A stretch of 64,000 nt of DNA from assembly GCF_013141695.1 (NCBI RefSeq), contig NZ_WHNY01000026.1:186001-250000 (forward strand), given 5' to 3'. Every line of letters begins with the position of its first letter. Positions within the stretch are counted from its first letter, which is position 1. Below the pieces are notes generated by a model. That model had not been told where the DNA came from, did no database searches, and worked only from the letters and a program-made list of their open reading frames with translations. This stretch comes from Paenibacillus plantarum (GTDB lineage Bacteria > Bacillota > Bacilli > Paenibacillales > NBRC-103111). Positions 42,843-51,692 of this stretch are shown one piece after another. The position numbers and the translations under genes were made by a program.

Positions 42843-44414
42843 TTACTTGCTTGTAGCTTTCCAAGCATCAAGTTGTTTTTGCTTCTCAGCAATAATCTTG
42901 TCTCCGCCTGCACTCTTGAGTTTTTCAAGGAATGTTGGCAAATACTTGTTAGGATCAACTGAACCAGAAGCTAGTGCGTTATACAGCTCTGCAATGACTG
43001 CATCGGTGTTAGCTTTCTCTGCTTTCACTGGCGTAAAGTCAAAAACGAAGCCCAGTGCATTGGAAGGTGTTGCGTTCTTATTGAGATCTACCCACATTTG
43101 CGTAAACTTCTGATCGTTTCCTTTTGGGTCGCCTTCCGATAAATAGGAAAGTGCCATGTTACCAAATTCCCAAGGAGCAAACATCTGGTAGCCGCCTTCT
43201 TTAAGCGTTTCTATGCGAGTATCAGAAATCTTCTTGTAATGCTTACCCTCGACGCCCCAGACTAGTGTGTTGTAAATTTCTTTATCCGTATTTAACAAAT
43301 TGAGGAACATCATCGCTCTTTCTTTATTTGGCGAATTGGCGGATATAGCCGTTATAGTCGCTGCAGCTTTGTCTGTCGTAAGCAGCGGCTTCACGAATTG
43401 GAAGTCATAGGACTGTGTATCTGGATTGAAGCCGGACATTCTTCCTGTCGCTTCCATACCTGCTGCTGCGAAAGCCACGGAGTCAATATCGATCTGGCCC
43501 AATTGCAGTGCATTCTTTCCAGCCTTCCGATCAGCATTCGTATCTTTCAAGGTCGCTGCGTCTTTCCGTAAATATCCTTTGGAGTACCAATCCCTCATCA
43601 ATGTGAGATAGTCTTTGAATTCAGGTGTTTCATACTGATTAACTACCTTGCCACCATCTTTTAAGTAAAGATCGCCTGGCGTCTTTGCATCACCTAAACT
43701 TTCAAGGCCAAACATCGGAGGCGCAGTTGTGAACGCATCGGTAAACTCCCAAGGAACTAGATTAGGCTCGCTCTTCTTCACTGTTTCCAGGAATGGCGTT
43801 AGGTCAGATAACTTGGTCACCGACTTCCAATCCAGTTTGTACTTATCCGCTACTGCTTTCTGTATGATATAGCCGTACCCAGCGGTTGACTGTTGGAAGA
43901 CAGGAACCCCATAAATTTTTCCTTTCACTTTAACGGCATTCCAGAACATATCTGGGATACCTTTCTTCATGTCCGGATATTTGGCTATCAAATCATCTAA
44001 CGGCGCATAAGCGCCATTCGCTACATTTTGAAAGTAATTGTTAAAGCCTGCCGCTGTCCATACGAGATCATAGGGTTCGCCAGAGGCCATAGTAACTTTC
44101 ATTTTCTCTTCGTACGCACCCCAATCAATAAGTTTCAATTTAACTGTGGCATTGATTTTCGGTTTTATGAGTTTATTAACAGCATCTTCTACCGTCTGCA
44201 AATCCTTCTGAGGGCCGTTCGGGAAGTAATACGTAAGCTCAACTGGTGCTAATGGAGCTACTGTTGGTTGAGCAGATTGAGCTGCTGCCGTACTTGGGGC
44301 GGGAGTTGCAGAAGGCGTTGGCTCAGTCTTAGTAGTACTACACCCAGCTAGTGCGACAGAGAAACCAATACTCAGCATAACAAGCGAACGTTTCATTTCC
44401 ATTGATTTGTTCAT
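42843..44414 (-). CDS. Extracellular solute-binding lipoprotein, importer 2 (paralogue a)
   Basis: 523 residues starting MNKSMEMKRSLVMLSIGFSV with lipobox ALAGC and a Thr/Pro/Ala linker. Mature region: ELTYYFPNGPQKDLQTVEDA, SGEPYDLVWTAAGFNNYFQN, VWGVEGKHYKKISDTRIET. It is closely similar along its whole length to the protein at 46555-48123 (for example QKFTQMWVDLNKNATPS and ALGFVFDFTPVKAEK are shared), marking a gene duplication. The start at 44414 has GGAGGT six bases upstream; the frame open beyond it runs into the permease gene. Last gene after two permeases, so the binding subunit of importer 2. Ligand unknown. Confidence 0.92.
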   Translation of the reverse strand: MNKSMEMKRSLVMLSIGFSVALAGCSTTKTEPTPSATPAPSTAAAQSAQPTVAPLAPVELTYYFPNGPQKDLQTVEDAVNKLIKPKINATVKLKLIDWGAYEEKMKVTMASGEPYDLVWTAAGFNNYFQNVANGAYAPLDDLIAKYPDMKKGIPDMFWNAVKVKGKIYGVPVFQQSTAGYGYIIQKAVADKYKLDWKSVTKLSDLTPFLETVKKSEPNLVPWEFTDAFTTAPPMFGLESLGDAKTPGDLYLKDGGKVVNQYETPEFKDYLTLMRDWYSKGYLRKDAATLKDTNADRKAGKNALQLGQIDIDSVAFAAAGMEATGRMSGFNPDTQSYDFQFVKPLLTTDKAAATITAISANSPNKERAMMFLNLLNTDKEIYNTLVWGVEGKHYKKISDTRIETLKEGGYQMFAPWEFGNMALSYLSEGDPKGNDQKFTQMWVDLNKNATPSNALGFVFDFTPVKAEKANTDAVIAELYNALASGSVDPNKYLPTFLEKLKSAGGDKIIAEKQKQLDAWKATSK

Positions 44415-44476
44415 TGTTTGACCTCCAAATTTGTTTTTATATGCTAGACGGGCTGATGCCCGGTGAAGCCGGGGAA

Positions 44477-45352
44477 TTAAGATTTCACTGCGCCTAATGT
44501 AAGCCCTTTGACAAAGTATTTCTGCAAATAAGGGTAAGCGAGAATAATTGGCCCCACGGATAAAACGCAAGTTGCCATTCTTGCGGTCTCGTCTGGTTGT
44601 AAAGCTGCAGCTTTCTGAGTCAATGCATTTCCTTGGAGGAATGCGATGTTGTTCATGATCGACTGAAGGAGAAATTGCAGCGTATACAACTTTCCGTTCT
44701 CAATGTATAAAGCGGCAGTAAACCAATCGTTCCAGAGAAATACAGCTGTAAATAAACCGATGGTTGCAATAACTGGCGTCGATAAGGGAAGAACCAGCTT
44801 CAGAAAGGTATGAAACTCGCCTGAGCCATCAATTCTTGCGGATTCTATGATGGATTCCGGAATGGTGTATGTAAAAAAATTCCTCATGATCAGCACATTA
44901 ACCGATGACACCAAATATGGAACGAAAAGTACAAATATCGTGTCCTTCAGATGAAGGTATTTCGAGATTAGAATGTACGATGGTACTAAACCTCCGCTGA
45001 ATAATAGGCAGAATACGACTAAGAAAGATATTATGCTTCTGTACTTCACTTCTTTTCTTGAAAGACTGTACGCAAACAAAGACGAGATGATCAGGTGCAG
45101 CAGTGTTCCGACGAAGGTTACGATGATGGTTACAAGGTAAGCTCTCAAAATAGGTGAATTCCCGTTCAGAATGTAGGAATAAGCATTTAAACTAAATTTC
45201 AAGGGAATGACATGATAGCCCGACTGAAATATCGACTGCTCATCGGACAGAGACACAGAGAGAACAATGAGCAAAGGTATCAGGCATATTGCGCAATACA
45301 CCATGAAAATAGCGTTAAGAATAAAGTTAGGAAACGTGAGTCGTTTGATCAT
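44477..45352 (-). CDS. ABC sugar importer permease, LplC/YtcP type, importer 2
   Basis: 291 residues, six membrane helices, EAA loop ESARIDGSGEFHTFLKLVLP and the C-terminal FVKGLTLGAVKS signature. AGGAGG lies eight bases before the ATG. Twelve bp separate it from the LplB-type partner upstream, so the two are co-translated channel halves. Confidence 0.92.
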   Translation of the reverse strand: MIKRLTFPNFILNAIFMVYCAICLIPLLIVLSVSLSDEQSIFQSGYHVIPLKFSLNAYSYILNGNSPILRAYLVTIIVTFVGTLLHLIISSLFAYSLSRKEVKYRSIISFLVVFCLLFSGGLVPSYILISKYLHLKDTIFVLFVPYLVSSVNVLIMRNFFTYTIPESIIESARIDGSGEFHTFLKLVLPLSTPVIATIGLFTAVFLWNDWFTAALYIENGKLYTLQFLLQSIMNNIAFLQGNALTQKAAALQPDETARMATCVLSVGPIILAYPYLQKYFVKGLTLGAVKS

Positions 45353-45364
45353 CTTGTCATCCTC

Positions 45365-46330
45365 CTAGAACAATGCACTGTCACGATCGTATAATCTAAT
45401 CAAAAAGTTCGATACAAGAACTAGGACAAATCCAACACATGCTTGATACAGACCAACGGCGGATGACATTCCGAAATCGCTCATGCTTTTCAGAGATCTG
45501 TAAACGTAAGTATCAATGACGTTCGTGGCGCTGAACAATACACCTGACTCTTTCGGCAAGTTATAAAACAATCCCCAATCGCCAAAAGCGGCGTAAAAAA
45601 TTTTCCCCGCCTGCAGCAGCAGTAAAGTAATCGTGATCGGGGCCAGCATCGGAATCGTAATTTTGATAGCTTGCTGAAACTTACTAGCGCCATCCATTTT
45701 CGCAGCCTCATAATACTCGGAGGAAATCCCAGCTATCCCTGCTGCAAAAATAACCGAGAAGTAACCAACGTTCTTCCACACATAGCTCGCCGGTAGAATA
45801 AACCACCAGTAGAACGGTTCGGAATACCATTGGACAGGCTCGACATTGAATTGTGTCAATAACGTATTAATAATACCTTTGTCCATACTTAGGAAGGTGA
45901 AAAGCAAATATTCAGCTACCACCCAAGATAAGAGAAAAGGAAGCAGTAGAATGCTTTTGTAAGCACTCGCAAGATAACGATTGCCAATTTCATTGATGAG
46001 AATCGCAATGATGAGTGATAATCCAATGCCAAGAATAATGAAGATTAGATTGTAAGCAATTGTATTGAAGGTGATTTGCAAAATTGCATCTGATTGAAAT
46101 AGAAATTTAAAATTCGTGAAGCCTACCCATTTACTCTTAAAGATCCCTTTTATGGGGTTATATTCTTGGAATGCAATGACAACCCCTAACATCGGCAGAT
46201 AAAACATGATAATGATGTAGATGAGTCCAGGAAGCATCATGAGATAAAAAGTTTTGTTTTTAATTAGTTCACTTATAACGGGTATGACAGGCGCTCGCTT
46301 TTTTATGGTTGTTTTCGATTCCACAAGCAT
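45365..46330 (-). CDS. ABC sugar importer permease, LplB type, importer 2
   Basis: 321 residues, six membrane helices, with YLPMLGVVIAFQEYNPIKG and EAA loop YEAAKMDGASKFQQAIKITIP. The annotated ATG at 46330 lies only one base after AAAGGAG; an in-frame GTG two codons later (46324) has the better seven-base spacing and may be the true start. A 54-bp regulatory element at 46420-46473 is repeated upstream of the paralogous binding-protein gene at 48198-48251. Confidence 0.9.
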   Translation of the reverse strand: MLVESKTTIKKRAPVIPVISELIKNKTFYLMMLPGLIYIIIMFYLPMLGVVIAFQEYNPIKGIFKSKWVGFTNFKFLFQSDAILQITFNTIAYNLIFIILGIGLSLIIAILINEIGNRYLASAYKSILLLPFLLSWVVAEYLLFTFLSMDKGIINTLLTQFNVEPVQWYSEPFYWWFILPASYVWKNVGYFSVIFAAGIAGISSEYYEAAKMDGASKFQQAIKITIPMLAPITITLLLLQAGKIFYAAFGDWGLFYNLPKESGVLFSATNVIDTYVYRSLKSMSDFGMSSAVGLYQACVGFVLVLVSNFLIRLYDRDSALF

Positions 46331-46419
46331 TCTCCTTTGTGTGGCTGTGATGAATTTGATGTCCCCATCATAAATCGAAAATTAATAACCTGAATACGGA
46401 AAAAAAACAGTTTATCACT

Positions 46420-46473
46420 GATTTTTAAATGAAATCGGACTACAAAATCTAATCAAATCACTGAAAAATGAAC
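46420..46473 (-). promoter_or_regulatory. Duplicated upstream element A (importer 2 operon)
   Basis: 54 bp, ungapped match to 48198-48251 (46 of 54 positions by eye), centred on GATTTGATTAGnTTTTGTAG on the minus strand. It lies 90 bp upstream of the LplB start. A TTGATT could serve as -35, but no convincing -10 is shared, so an activator site is as likely as a core promoter. Confidence 0.6.
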
Positions 46474-46494
46474 CAAAACGGAAAAAGTTTATGC

Positions 46495-46532
46495 AAAAAG
46501 AGCATTCACCGAAATCCAAGGCGAATGCTCTT
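46495..46532 (-). terminator. Rho-independent terminator after binding-protein gene (importer 2, copy b)
   Basis: Arms aagagcattcacc / ggcgaatgctctt with one mismatch or wobble and a nine-base loop, followed by TTT on the minus strand directly after the stem's own TT. It lies 23 bp after the stop. Confidence 0.87.
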
Positions 46533-46554
46533 AGTTCACTTTATTTTAATCAAC

Positions 46555-48123
46555 TTATTTCATTGTCGCTTTCCAAGCATCCAATTGTTTTTGTTTCTCA
46601 GCAATAATTTTATCGGAGCCTGCCTTTTTCAATTTATCCAGGAATTGTGGCAAGTACTTCTCAGGGTCTACCGAACCACTCGCGATCGCATAATAAAGTT
46701 CATCAATGGCAGCATCAACATTCGTCTTCTCTGCTTTAACTGGTGTAAAGTCAAAAACGAATCCCAGTGCCTTTGAAGGTGTAGCGTTCTTATTGAGATC
46801 TACCCACATTTGCGTAAACTTCTGATCATTTCCTTTGGGATCACCCTCTGATAAATAGGAGAGCGACATATTTCCGAATTCCCAAGGAGCAAAGATTTGG
46901 AAGCCCCCATCTTTGATCGTCTCAATCCGGTTTTCCGCGACTTTCTTGTAATGCTTACCTTCAACGCCCCAGACAAGTGTATTGTAAATTTCTTTGTCAG
47001 TGTTCAGAAGGTTGAGGAACATCATCGCTCTTTCTTTGTTTGGCGAATTCGCAGAGATTGCCGTCATTGTCGCTGCAGCTTTATCTGTTGTAAGTAGCGG
47101 CTTCACGAACTGAAAGTCATAAGACTGTATAGCTGGATTAAAGCCAGACATTCTACCTGTTGCCTCCATGCCAGCTGATACTAATGCTACGGAGTCAATA
47201 TCAATCTGGCCCAATTGAAGGGCGTTCTTTCCCGCCTTACGATCTGACGAGGTTTCTTTTAACATCGCCGCGTCTTTCCGCAAAAACCCTTTGGTGTACC
47301 AGCTTCTCATCAACGTAATATAGTCTTTAAATTCTGGCGTTTCATACTGATTGATAACCTTGCTTCCATCTTTAATGTAAAGATCGCCTGGCGTCTTCGC
47401 ATCCCCTAGACTCTCAAGCCCAAATAAAGGAGGGGCAACTGTGAACGCATCGGTAAACTCCCAGGGTATAAGAGTAGGCTCGTTCTTCTTAACGGTTTCC
47501 AGAAATGGTGCTAGGTCTGATAACTTGGTGACAGACTTCCAATCCAGTTTGTACTTATCCGCTAATGCTTTCTGTATAATGTAACCGTATCCAGCGGTTG
47601 ACTGTTGGAAGACAGGAATTCCATAAATTCCCCCTTTCACTTTAACTGCATTCCAGAACATATCTGGAATACCTTGTTTCATGTCTGGATATTTGGCAAT
47701 CAAATCGTCCAACGGCGCATACGCCCCATTCGCCACATTTTTAAAGTAATTGTTAAAGCTAGCCCCTGTCCATACGAGATCATAAGGTTCGCCAGAGGCC
47801 ATGGCGACTTTCATTTTTTCTTCGTAAACGCCCCAATCAATCAGCTTCAGATGAACCGTGGCATTGATTTTTGGCTTGATGAGCTTATTAACAGCATCTT
47901 CTACAGACTGCAAATCCTTCTGAGGACTGTTCGGGAAATAATAGATAAGTTCCGCTGGCGCTAATGAGGTTTCTGTAAGTTGAGCTGTTTGTGCTGCCGC
48001 CGTACTAGGCACAGGGGTAGAAGTCGTGGGTTCCGTCTGTTGAGAGCTGCATCCAGTGAGTGCTACAGAGATACCAATACTGAGCAAAACAAGCGGACGT
48101 TTCATTTCCTTTGATTTGTTCAT
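46555..48123 (-). CDS. Extracellular solute-binding lipoprotein, importer 2 (paralogue b)
   Basis: 522 residues starting MNKSKEMKRPLVLLSIGISV, lipobox ALTGC. The whole protein is collinear with the binding protein at 42843-44414; differences are scattered, with identical runs such as SYLSEGDPKGNDQKFTQMW. The start at 48123 follows GGGGGGC by six bases. It has its own terminator and its own copy of the 54-bp upstream element, so it is a separately controlled spare or variant binding subunit for importer 2, perhaps with altered ligand preference. The sensor gene transcribed divergently from it is the likely regulator. Confidence 0.92.
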   Translation of the reverse strand: MNKSKEMKRPLVLLSIGISVALTGCSSQQTEPTTSTPVPSTAAAQTAQLTETSLAPAELIYYFPNSPQKDLQSVEDAVNKLIKPKINATVHLKLIDWGVYEEKMKVAMASGEPYDLVWTGASFNNYFKNVANGAYAPLDDLIAKYPDMKQGIPDMFWNAVKVKGGIYGIPVFQQSTAGYGYIIQKALADKYKLDWKSVTKLSDLAPFLETVKKNEPTLIPWEFTDAFTVAPPLFGLESLGDAKTPGDLYIKDGSKVINQYETPEFKDYITLMRSWYTKGFLRKDAAMLKETSSDRKAGKNALQLGQIDIDSVALVSAGMEATGRMSGFNPAIQSYDFQFVKPLLTTDKAAATMTAISANSPNKERAMMFLNLLNTDKEIYNTLVWGVEGKHYKKVAENRIETIKDGGFQIFAPWEFGNMSLSYLSEGDPKGNDQKFTQMWVDLNKNATPSKALGFVFDFTPVKAEKTNVDAAIDELYYAIASGSVDPEKYLPQFLDKLKKAGSDKIIAEKQKQLDAWKATMK

Positions 48124-48197
48124 TGTTTGCCCCCCCATGGGTAGGTAATTAGCCGAATACCAACGATCTACATACAGAAAAATAACTACTGAACACC

Positions 48198-48251
48198 GAT
48201 TTTTAATACAAATAGGTCTACAAAAACTAATCAAATCTCTAAAAAATGAAC
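48198..48251 (-). promoter_or_regulatory. Duplicated upstream element B (paralogue b binding-protein gene)
   Basis: Ungapped counterpart of 46420-46473, 75 bp upstream of the start codon at 48123 and in the divergent region shared with the membrane AraC sensor. The shared core is GATTTGATTAG followed by TTTTGTAG on the minus strand. Confidence 0.6.
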
Positions 48252-48343
48252 ATAGATGGGAAAATAAGACTTTTAATTTGAGTTTCTATAGGGGATATAC
48301 TAAAATTGATTTGCATCGTACTTCCTTCGATAGAGGTGGCAGC

Positions 48344-50683
48344 ATGTACAAAAAATTGTTAATTACTTTCGTTGCGAGTATCACTGCCTTGATTATAATC
48401 CTTTCCTCGCTGTTGTACTACAACTACACTTCTTCTTCGATTGAGACTGTAAAAGAGATGAAAGGAAATATCTTATCTAATATCAGCTACAGTTCTGTAT
48501 ATATGGATAATATTTCAAAAAAGTTTTGCCAATCGTTAATGCTTAACAATTCCATTATGTCTTTCGCATACAGCAAGGAACAGGATATTCTAACGATCAG
48601 CGGTGCTATGAAAACATTGAATAATTTAACGATCCCCAACAGCTATATTTACTCTGCCTATATATACAATAAACAAATCGATACCTTCCTCACTACAAAC
48701 ACCTTCTATGATAGCCATGAATTTTTTGATAAAGAAATCGTTGAGATGTTAAAAAGCTCTCAAGTTGCCAAATCGCCAAGTTTATATCCAATTCCAAGAA
48801 AAATCCCAGTAACAAATGATTCAAATGTACGCGATAAGAATGTATACACCTATCTTTTGTTTGATACAAATAATAACAAAGGTGACTTCGACAGTGCAAT
48901 CGTATTGAACGTGGATGCGGACTGGTTAAGGCTGACTATTTCATCCTTAGATAACAAAATGGGAAAAGACGGAAATGAAATCTTCATCTTGGATGATAAG
49001 GGCGAAATCGTAAGCCACTACTCACCTGAAATGTTCAAACAGAATATTTCGGATCAGAGTTATATTCGTGACGTTCTTCAAACAGCAGCACCATCAGGTA
49101 CCTTCTTTCAACAGCTGCATAATAAAAAATACGTGATTTCCTATGTTTCTTCGGATGAATTGAAATGGAAATTCATAAGCTTAACGCCTTATGATACATT
49201 TTTTTCGAGTGTCAAAAAGAATGGTTTCCTTACACTTGCCTTTTGTCTAATCGTTCTTGTAATGGGACTATTATTCGCTTTTCTGGCATCTAAGAAGCTT
49301 TACCATCCTATTGGAACGCTTACGAGAGGGATTAAACAAAAGCTGGGCCAAGATAGCAAACCTGAGAAAAACATTGATGAGGTTAGCTTTCTCTCAACTG
49401 CTTTCAATGGCATGATCAATAAAACCATCCTGTTGGAAAATATGAAACGAAATACAGCGCCCCTTCTTAAAAGTGATTTCCTGAAAAATTTAGTTATGGG
49501 CCAGACCTATCTGCCTCTTGAAAAAATATTGACCAAAGAAAGCGAACTTCAAATCGATCTAAATCTTGACAACAACCTGTTCTTGTTTATGTTGAAAATT
49601 GACTTTTATAAAGATTTCGTCGACCAGCATAATGAAAAAGATCGTTCTTTATATAAAATTGGAATTTCAAATATTGCCAAGGAAATTACCCACGAGTATT
49701 ACAGAAATGAAGTTATCGAGACTGGATTCGATCAATTCACCCTATTGGCTGACATTGGAAAACTTACGGAGGAATCGGATTCGTACATAGACATCTTCCA
49801 TGATATCGTGACTAGAATCCAATTCTGTGTCGAGAAATATTTGAACATTTCATTAACCGGAACGCTTGGCTATGTGATTGATTCACCTGATCAAATCAAA
49901 TATGCATATGAAAAAACGCTTAACTTGTCCATGTATCGTATGAAATTAGGCCATTATAGTATTATTACCTCAGAGATGTTAAATGACTTGGATGACAGTT
50001 CTTTCCAATTTCCCGCCTCCAAAGAAAAACAGCTCATTGATTCCCTGAAGCTAGGGAACAGTGAAGCTGCAAAAGTAGCCTATAATGACATTATTAAAGC
50101 CATGGAGCATTCTTCGTATGACACGATTTTAACATCTGTCATCTATTTATTTTTCTCCATTTACAATTCTCTCAATCGAATCGTTGAAGGCTCACAATCT
50201 ACATTCAATGCGATATCGATTGATTTTTTCAACAAAGTAGCCGGATTTGAGACCCTAGAAGAAATCGAACGTACATTTTTCAATTTATTTGATGATATTA
50301 TTCTTTTAAAAGATGGTACAAAAGATAAGAAAAAGAATATGATCGTTGACACTGTAATCAATATGATCCACGCTAACTATCCTGATAAAAATCTTACATT
50401 AACAAGCTGTGCTGAAGCCTTAACCATTTCCTCCGTTTATCTAGGCAAGCTGTTTAAAAATGCAACCGGCAAATCGGTTGCTGAATTCATTACTACAGTT
50501 CGCATGGAGAATATCAAGGACTTACTGGGCCAAACACAAATGCCAATCAATGAGATTTTGGAAAAATGCGGCATAGAAAAATCAAACTACTTTTATACCA
50601 GCTTTAAAAAGTACTTCGGTGTATCACTTACTGAATATAGATTACAAAATGTTAAGGTACGTAGTGAGAAGGAAATTTTATAA
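48344..50683 (+). CDS. Membrane-bound AraC-family sensor/regulator for importer 2
   Basis: 779 residues. A transmembrane helix (LLITFVASITALIIILSSLLYY) is followed by an extracytoplasmic sensor of ~260 residues, a second helix (FLTLAFCLIVLVMGLLFAFLA), a cytoplasmic region and a C-terminal AraC domain (SCAEALTISSVYLGKLFKNA, EILEKCGIEKSNYFYTSFKK). GAGGTGG lies four bases before the ATG at 48344; the longer frame from 48278 lacks a site. Same architecture as the sensor at 492-2855 but otherwise divergent. It is transcribed away from the paralogue b gene and probably acts at elements A and B. Its stop codon is four bp from the convergent Rieske gene. Confidence 0.88.
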   Translation: MYKKLLITFVASITALIIILSSLLYYNYTSSSIETVKEMKGNILSNISYSSVYMDNISKKFCQSLMLNNSIMSFAYSKEQDILTISGAMKTLNNLTIPNSYIYSAYIYNKQIDTFLTTNTFYDSHEFFDKEIVEMLKSSQVAKSPSLYPIPRKIPVTNDSNVRDKNVYTYLLFDTNNNKGDFDSAIVLNVDADWLRLTISSLDNKMGKDGNEIFILDDKGEIVSHYSPEMFKQNISDQSYIRDVLQTAAPSGTFFQQLHNKKYVISYVSSDELKWKFISLTPYDTFFSSVKKNGFLTLAFCLIVLVMGLLFAFLASKKLYHPIGTLTRGIKQKLGQDSKPEKNIDEVSFLSTAFNGMINKTILLENMKRNTAPLLKSDFLKNLVMGQTYLPLEKILTKESELQIDLNLDNNLFLFMLKIDFYKDFVDQHNEKDRSLYKIGISNIAKEITHEYYRNEVIETGFDQFTLLADIGKLTEESDSYIDIFHDIVTRIQFCVEKYLNISLTGTLGYVIDSPDQIKYAYEKTLNLSMYRMKLGHYSIITSEMLNDLDDSSFQFPASKEKQLIDSLKLGNSEAAKVAYNDIIKAMEHSSYDTILTSVIYLFFSIYNSLNRIVEGSQSTFNAISIDFFNKVAGFETLEEIERTFFNLFDDIILLKDGTKDKKKNMIVDTVINMIHANYPDKNLTLTSCAEALTISSVYLGKLFKNATGKSVAEFITTVRMENIKDLLGQTQMPINEILEKCGIEKSNYFYTSFKKYFGVSLTEYRLQNVKVRSEKEIL

Positions 50684-50687
50684 GACC

Positions 50688-51011
50688 TTACGTTACATGA
50701 ATGAAGACCTTGTCATCTTCAATCTTTACCGGATATGTTTTTAGGCTGACACATACCGGCTTACGCTTCGCTTCACCCGTCGTATAGTCAAACCGCCCAT
50801 TATGCTTAGGACATTCAATCGTGCTTCCCATGACAAGCCCATCAGCTAAATGAAACTTCTCATGGGTGCAGAATCCATCAGTCGCATAATAGTCACTTTT
50901 GTCTGATCGATAAATAGCAAACGTACGATCTTGATAATCGAATCTAATAACATCTTCTACTTCAATATCATCGACTTCGCAAGCTTCAACCCAACCCTCT
51001 GTATTAGGCAT
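50688..51011 (-). CDS. Rieske-type [2Fe-2S] ferredoxin (MocE-like)
   Basis: 107 residues, a soluble single-domain Rieske protein. Cluster ligands are visible as Cys48-x-His50 (GFCTHEKFHL) and Cys67-x2-His70 (ECPKHNGRFDY). Such ferredoxins pass electrons to oxygenases; the MocE group accompanies MocD, a histidine-box oxygenase proposed to act in rhizopine (O-methyl-inosamine) breakdown. A MocD-like protein is encoded at 52589-53674 on the same strand, though a repeat array and another gene intervene. The start at 51011 follows GGAGGT by four bases; the in-frame TTG at 51023 overlaps that site. An electron-transfer role is sure; its partner is inferred. Confidence 0.9.
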   Translation of the reverse strand: MPNTEGWVEACEVDDIEVEDVIRFDYQDRTFAIYRSDKSDYYATDGFCTHEKFHLADGLVMGSTIECPKHNGRFDYTTGEAKRKPVCVSLKTYPVKIEDDKVFIHVT

Positions 51012-51148
51012 ATGTACCTCCAAGTAAGATAAGATTTATTAAACGAGTCCATGCGGACGAAAATTAATTAATCATTGCTCGTGGTTCGGTAGTCGAATAA
51101 GGAGATTTGGACCATAGAACGCCGGAAGCCCGACAAACATAAGTGGTA

Positions 51149-51688
51149 ATATACAGCTTCAGTGAGGCACAACTGCTCGAACGGACACTCTAACGCTGGA
51201 ATATCCAGCTTCAGTGTGGCACAACTGCTCGAACGGACACTCTAACGCTGGAATATCCAGCTTCAGTGTGGCACAACTGCTCGAACTGACACTCTAAAGC
51301 TGGAATATCCAGCTTCAGTGTGGCACAACTGCTCGAACTGACACTCTGACGCTGGAATATCCAGCTTCAGTGTGGCACAACTGCTCGAACTGACACTCTG
51401 ACGCTGGAATATCCAGCTTCAGAGTGGCACAGCTGCTCGAACGGACACTCTAAAGCTGGAATATCCAGCTTCAGTGTGGCACAACTGCTCGAACGGACAC
51501 ACTGACGCTGGAATAACCAGCTTCAGTGTGGCACAACTGCTCGAACGGACACACTGACGCTGGAATATCCAGCTTCAGTGTGGCTTAACTGCTCGAACGG
51601 ACACCCTGACGCTGGAATATCCAGCTTCTGTGTGGCACAACTGCTCGGACTGACACTCTAAAGCTGGAATATCCAGCTTCAGAGAATG
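51149..51688. repeat. 52-bp tandem repeat array, about eleven units
   Basis: The palindrome (A/G)CTGGAATATCCAGCT recurs at exact 52-bp steps from about 51149 to 51669, with one variant (AATAACC at 51513) and an imperfect first copy (TATACAGC). Between palindromes lies a conserved segment containing CAGTGTGGCACAACTGCTCG with a later GACACTC, so AGTGT/ACACT arms allow a second hairpin per unit. The sequence is unrelated to the 52-bp array at 10.4 kb, but the period is identical. It starts 138 bp upstream of the Rieske gene and ends five bases after the stop codon of the nuclease-like gene. The remaining DNA at 51012-51148 shows nothing recognisable. Confidence 0.96.
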
Positions 51689-51692
51689 GCCG

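Noticed and set aside
44415..44570. N-terminal extension of the importer 2 binding protein
   Set aside because: It would put a long non-hydrophobic stretch before the lipoprotein signal and overlap the permease gene; the GGAGGT site supports the start at 44414.
51149..51688. CRISPR array or coding repeat protein
   Set aside because: No variable spacers exist, the period is not a multiple of three, and stop codons occur in all frames.
51149..51688. Transposon or integron remnant
   Set aside because: No transposase, integrase, terminal inverted repeats or target duplication is seen around the array.
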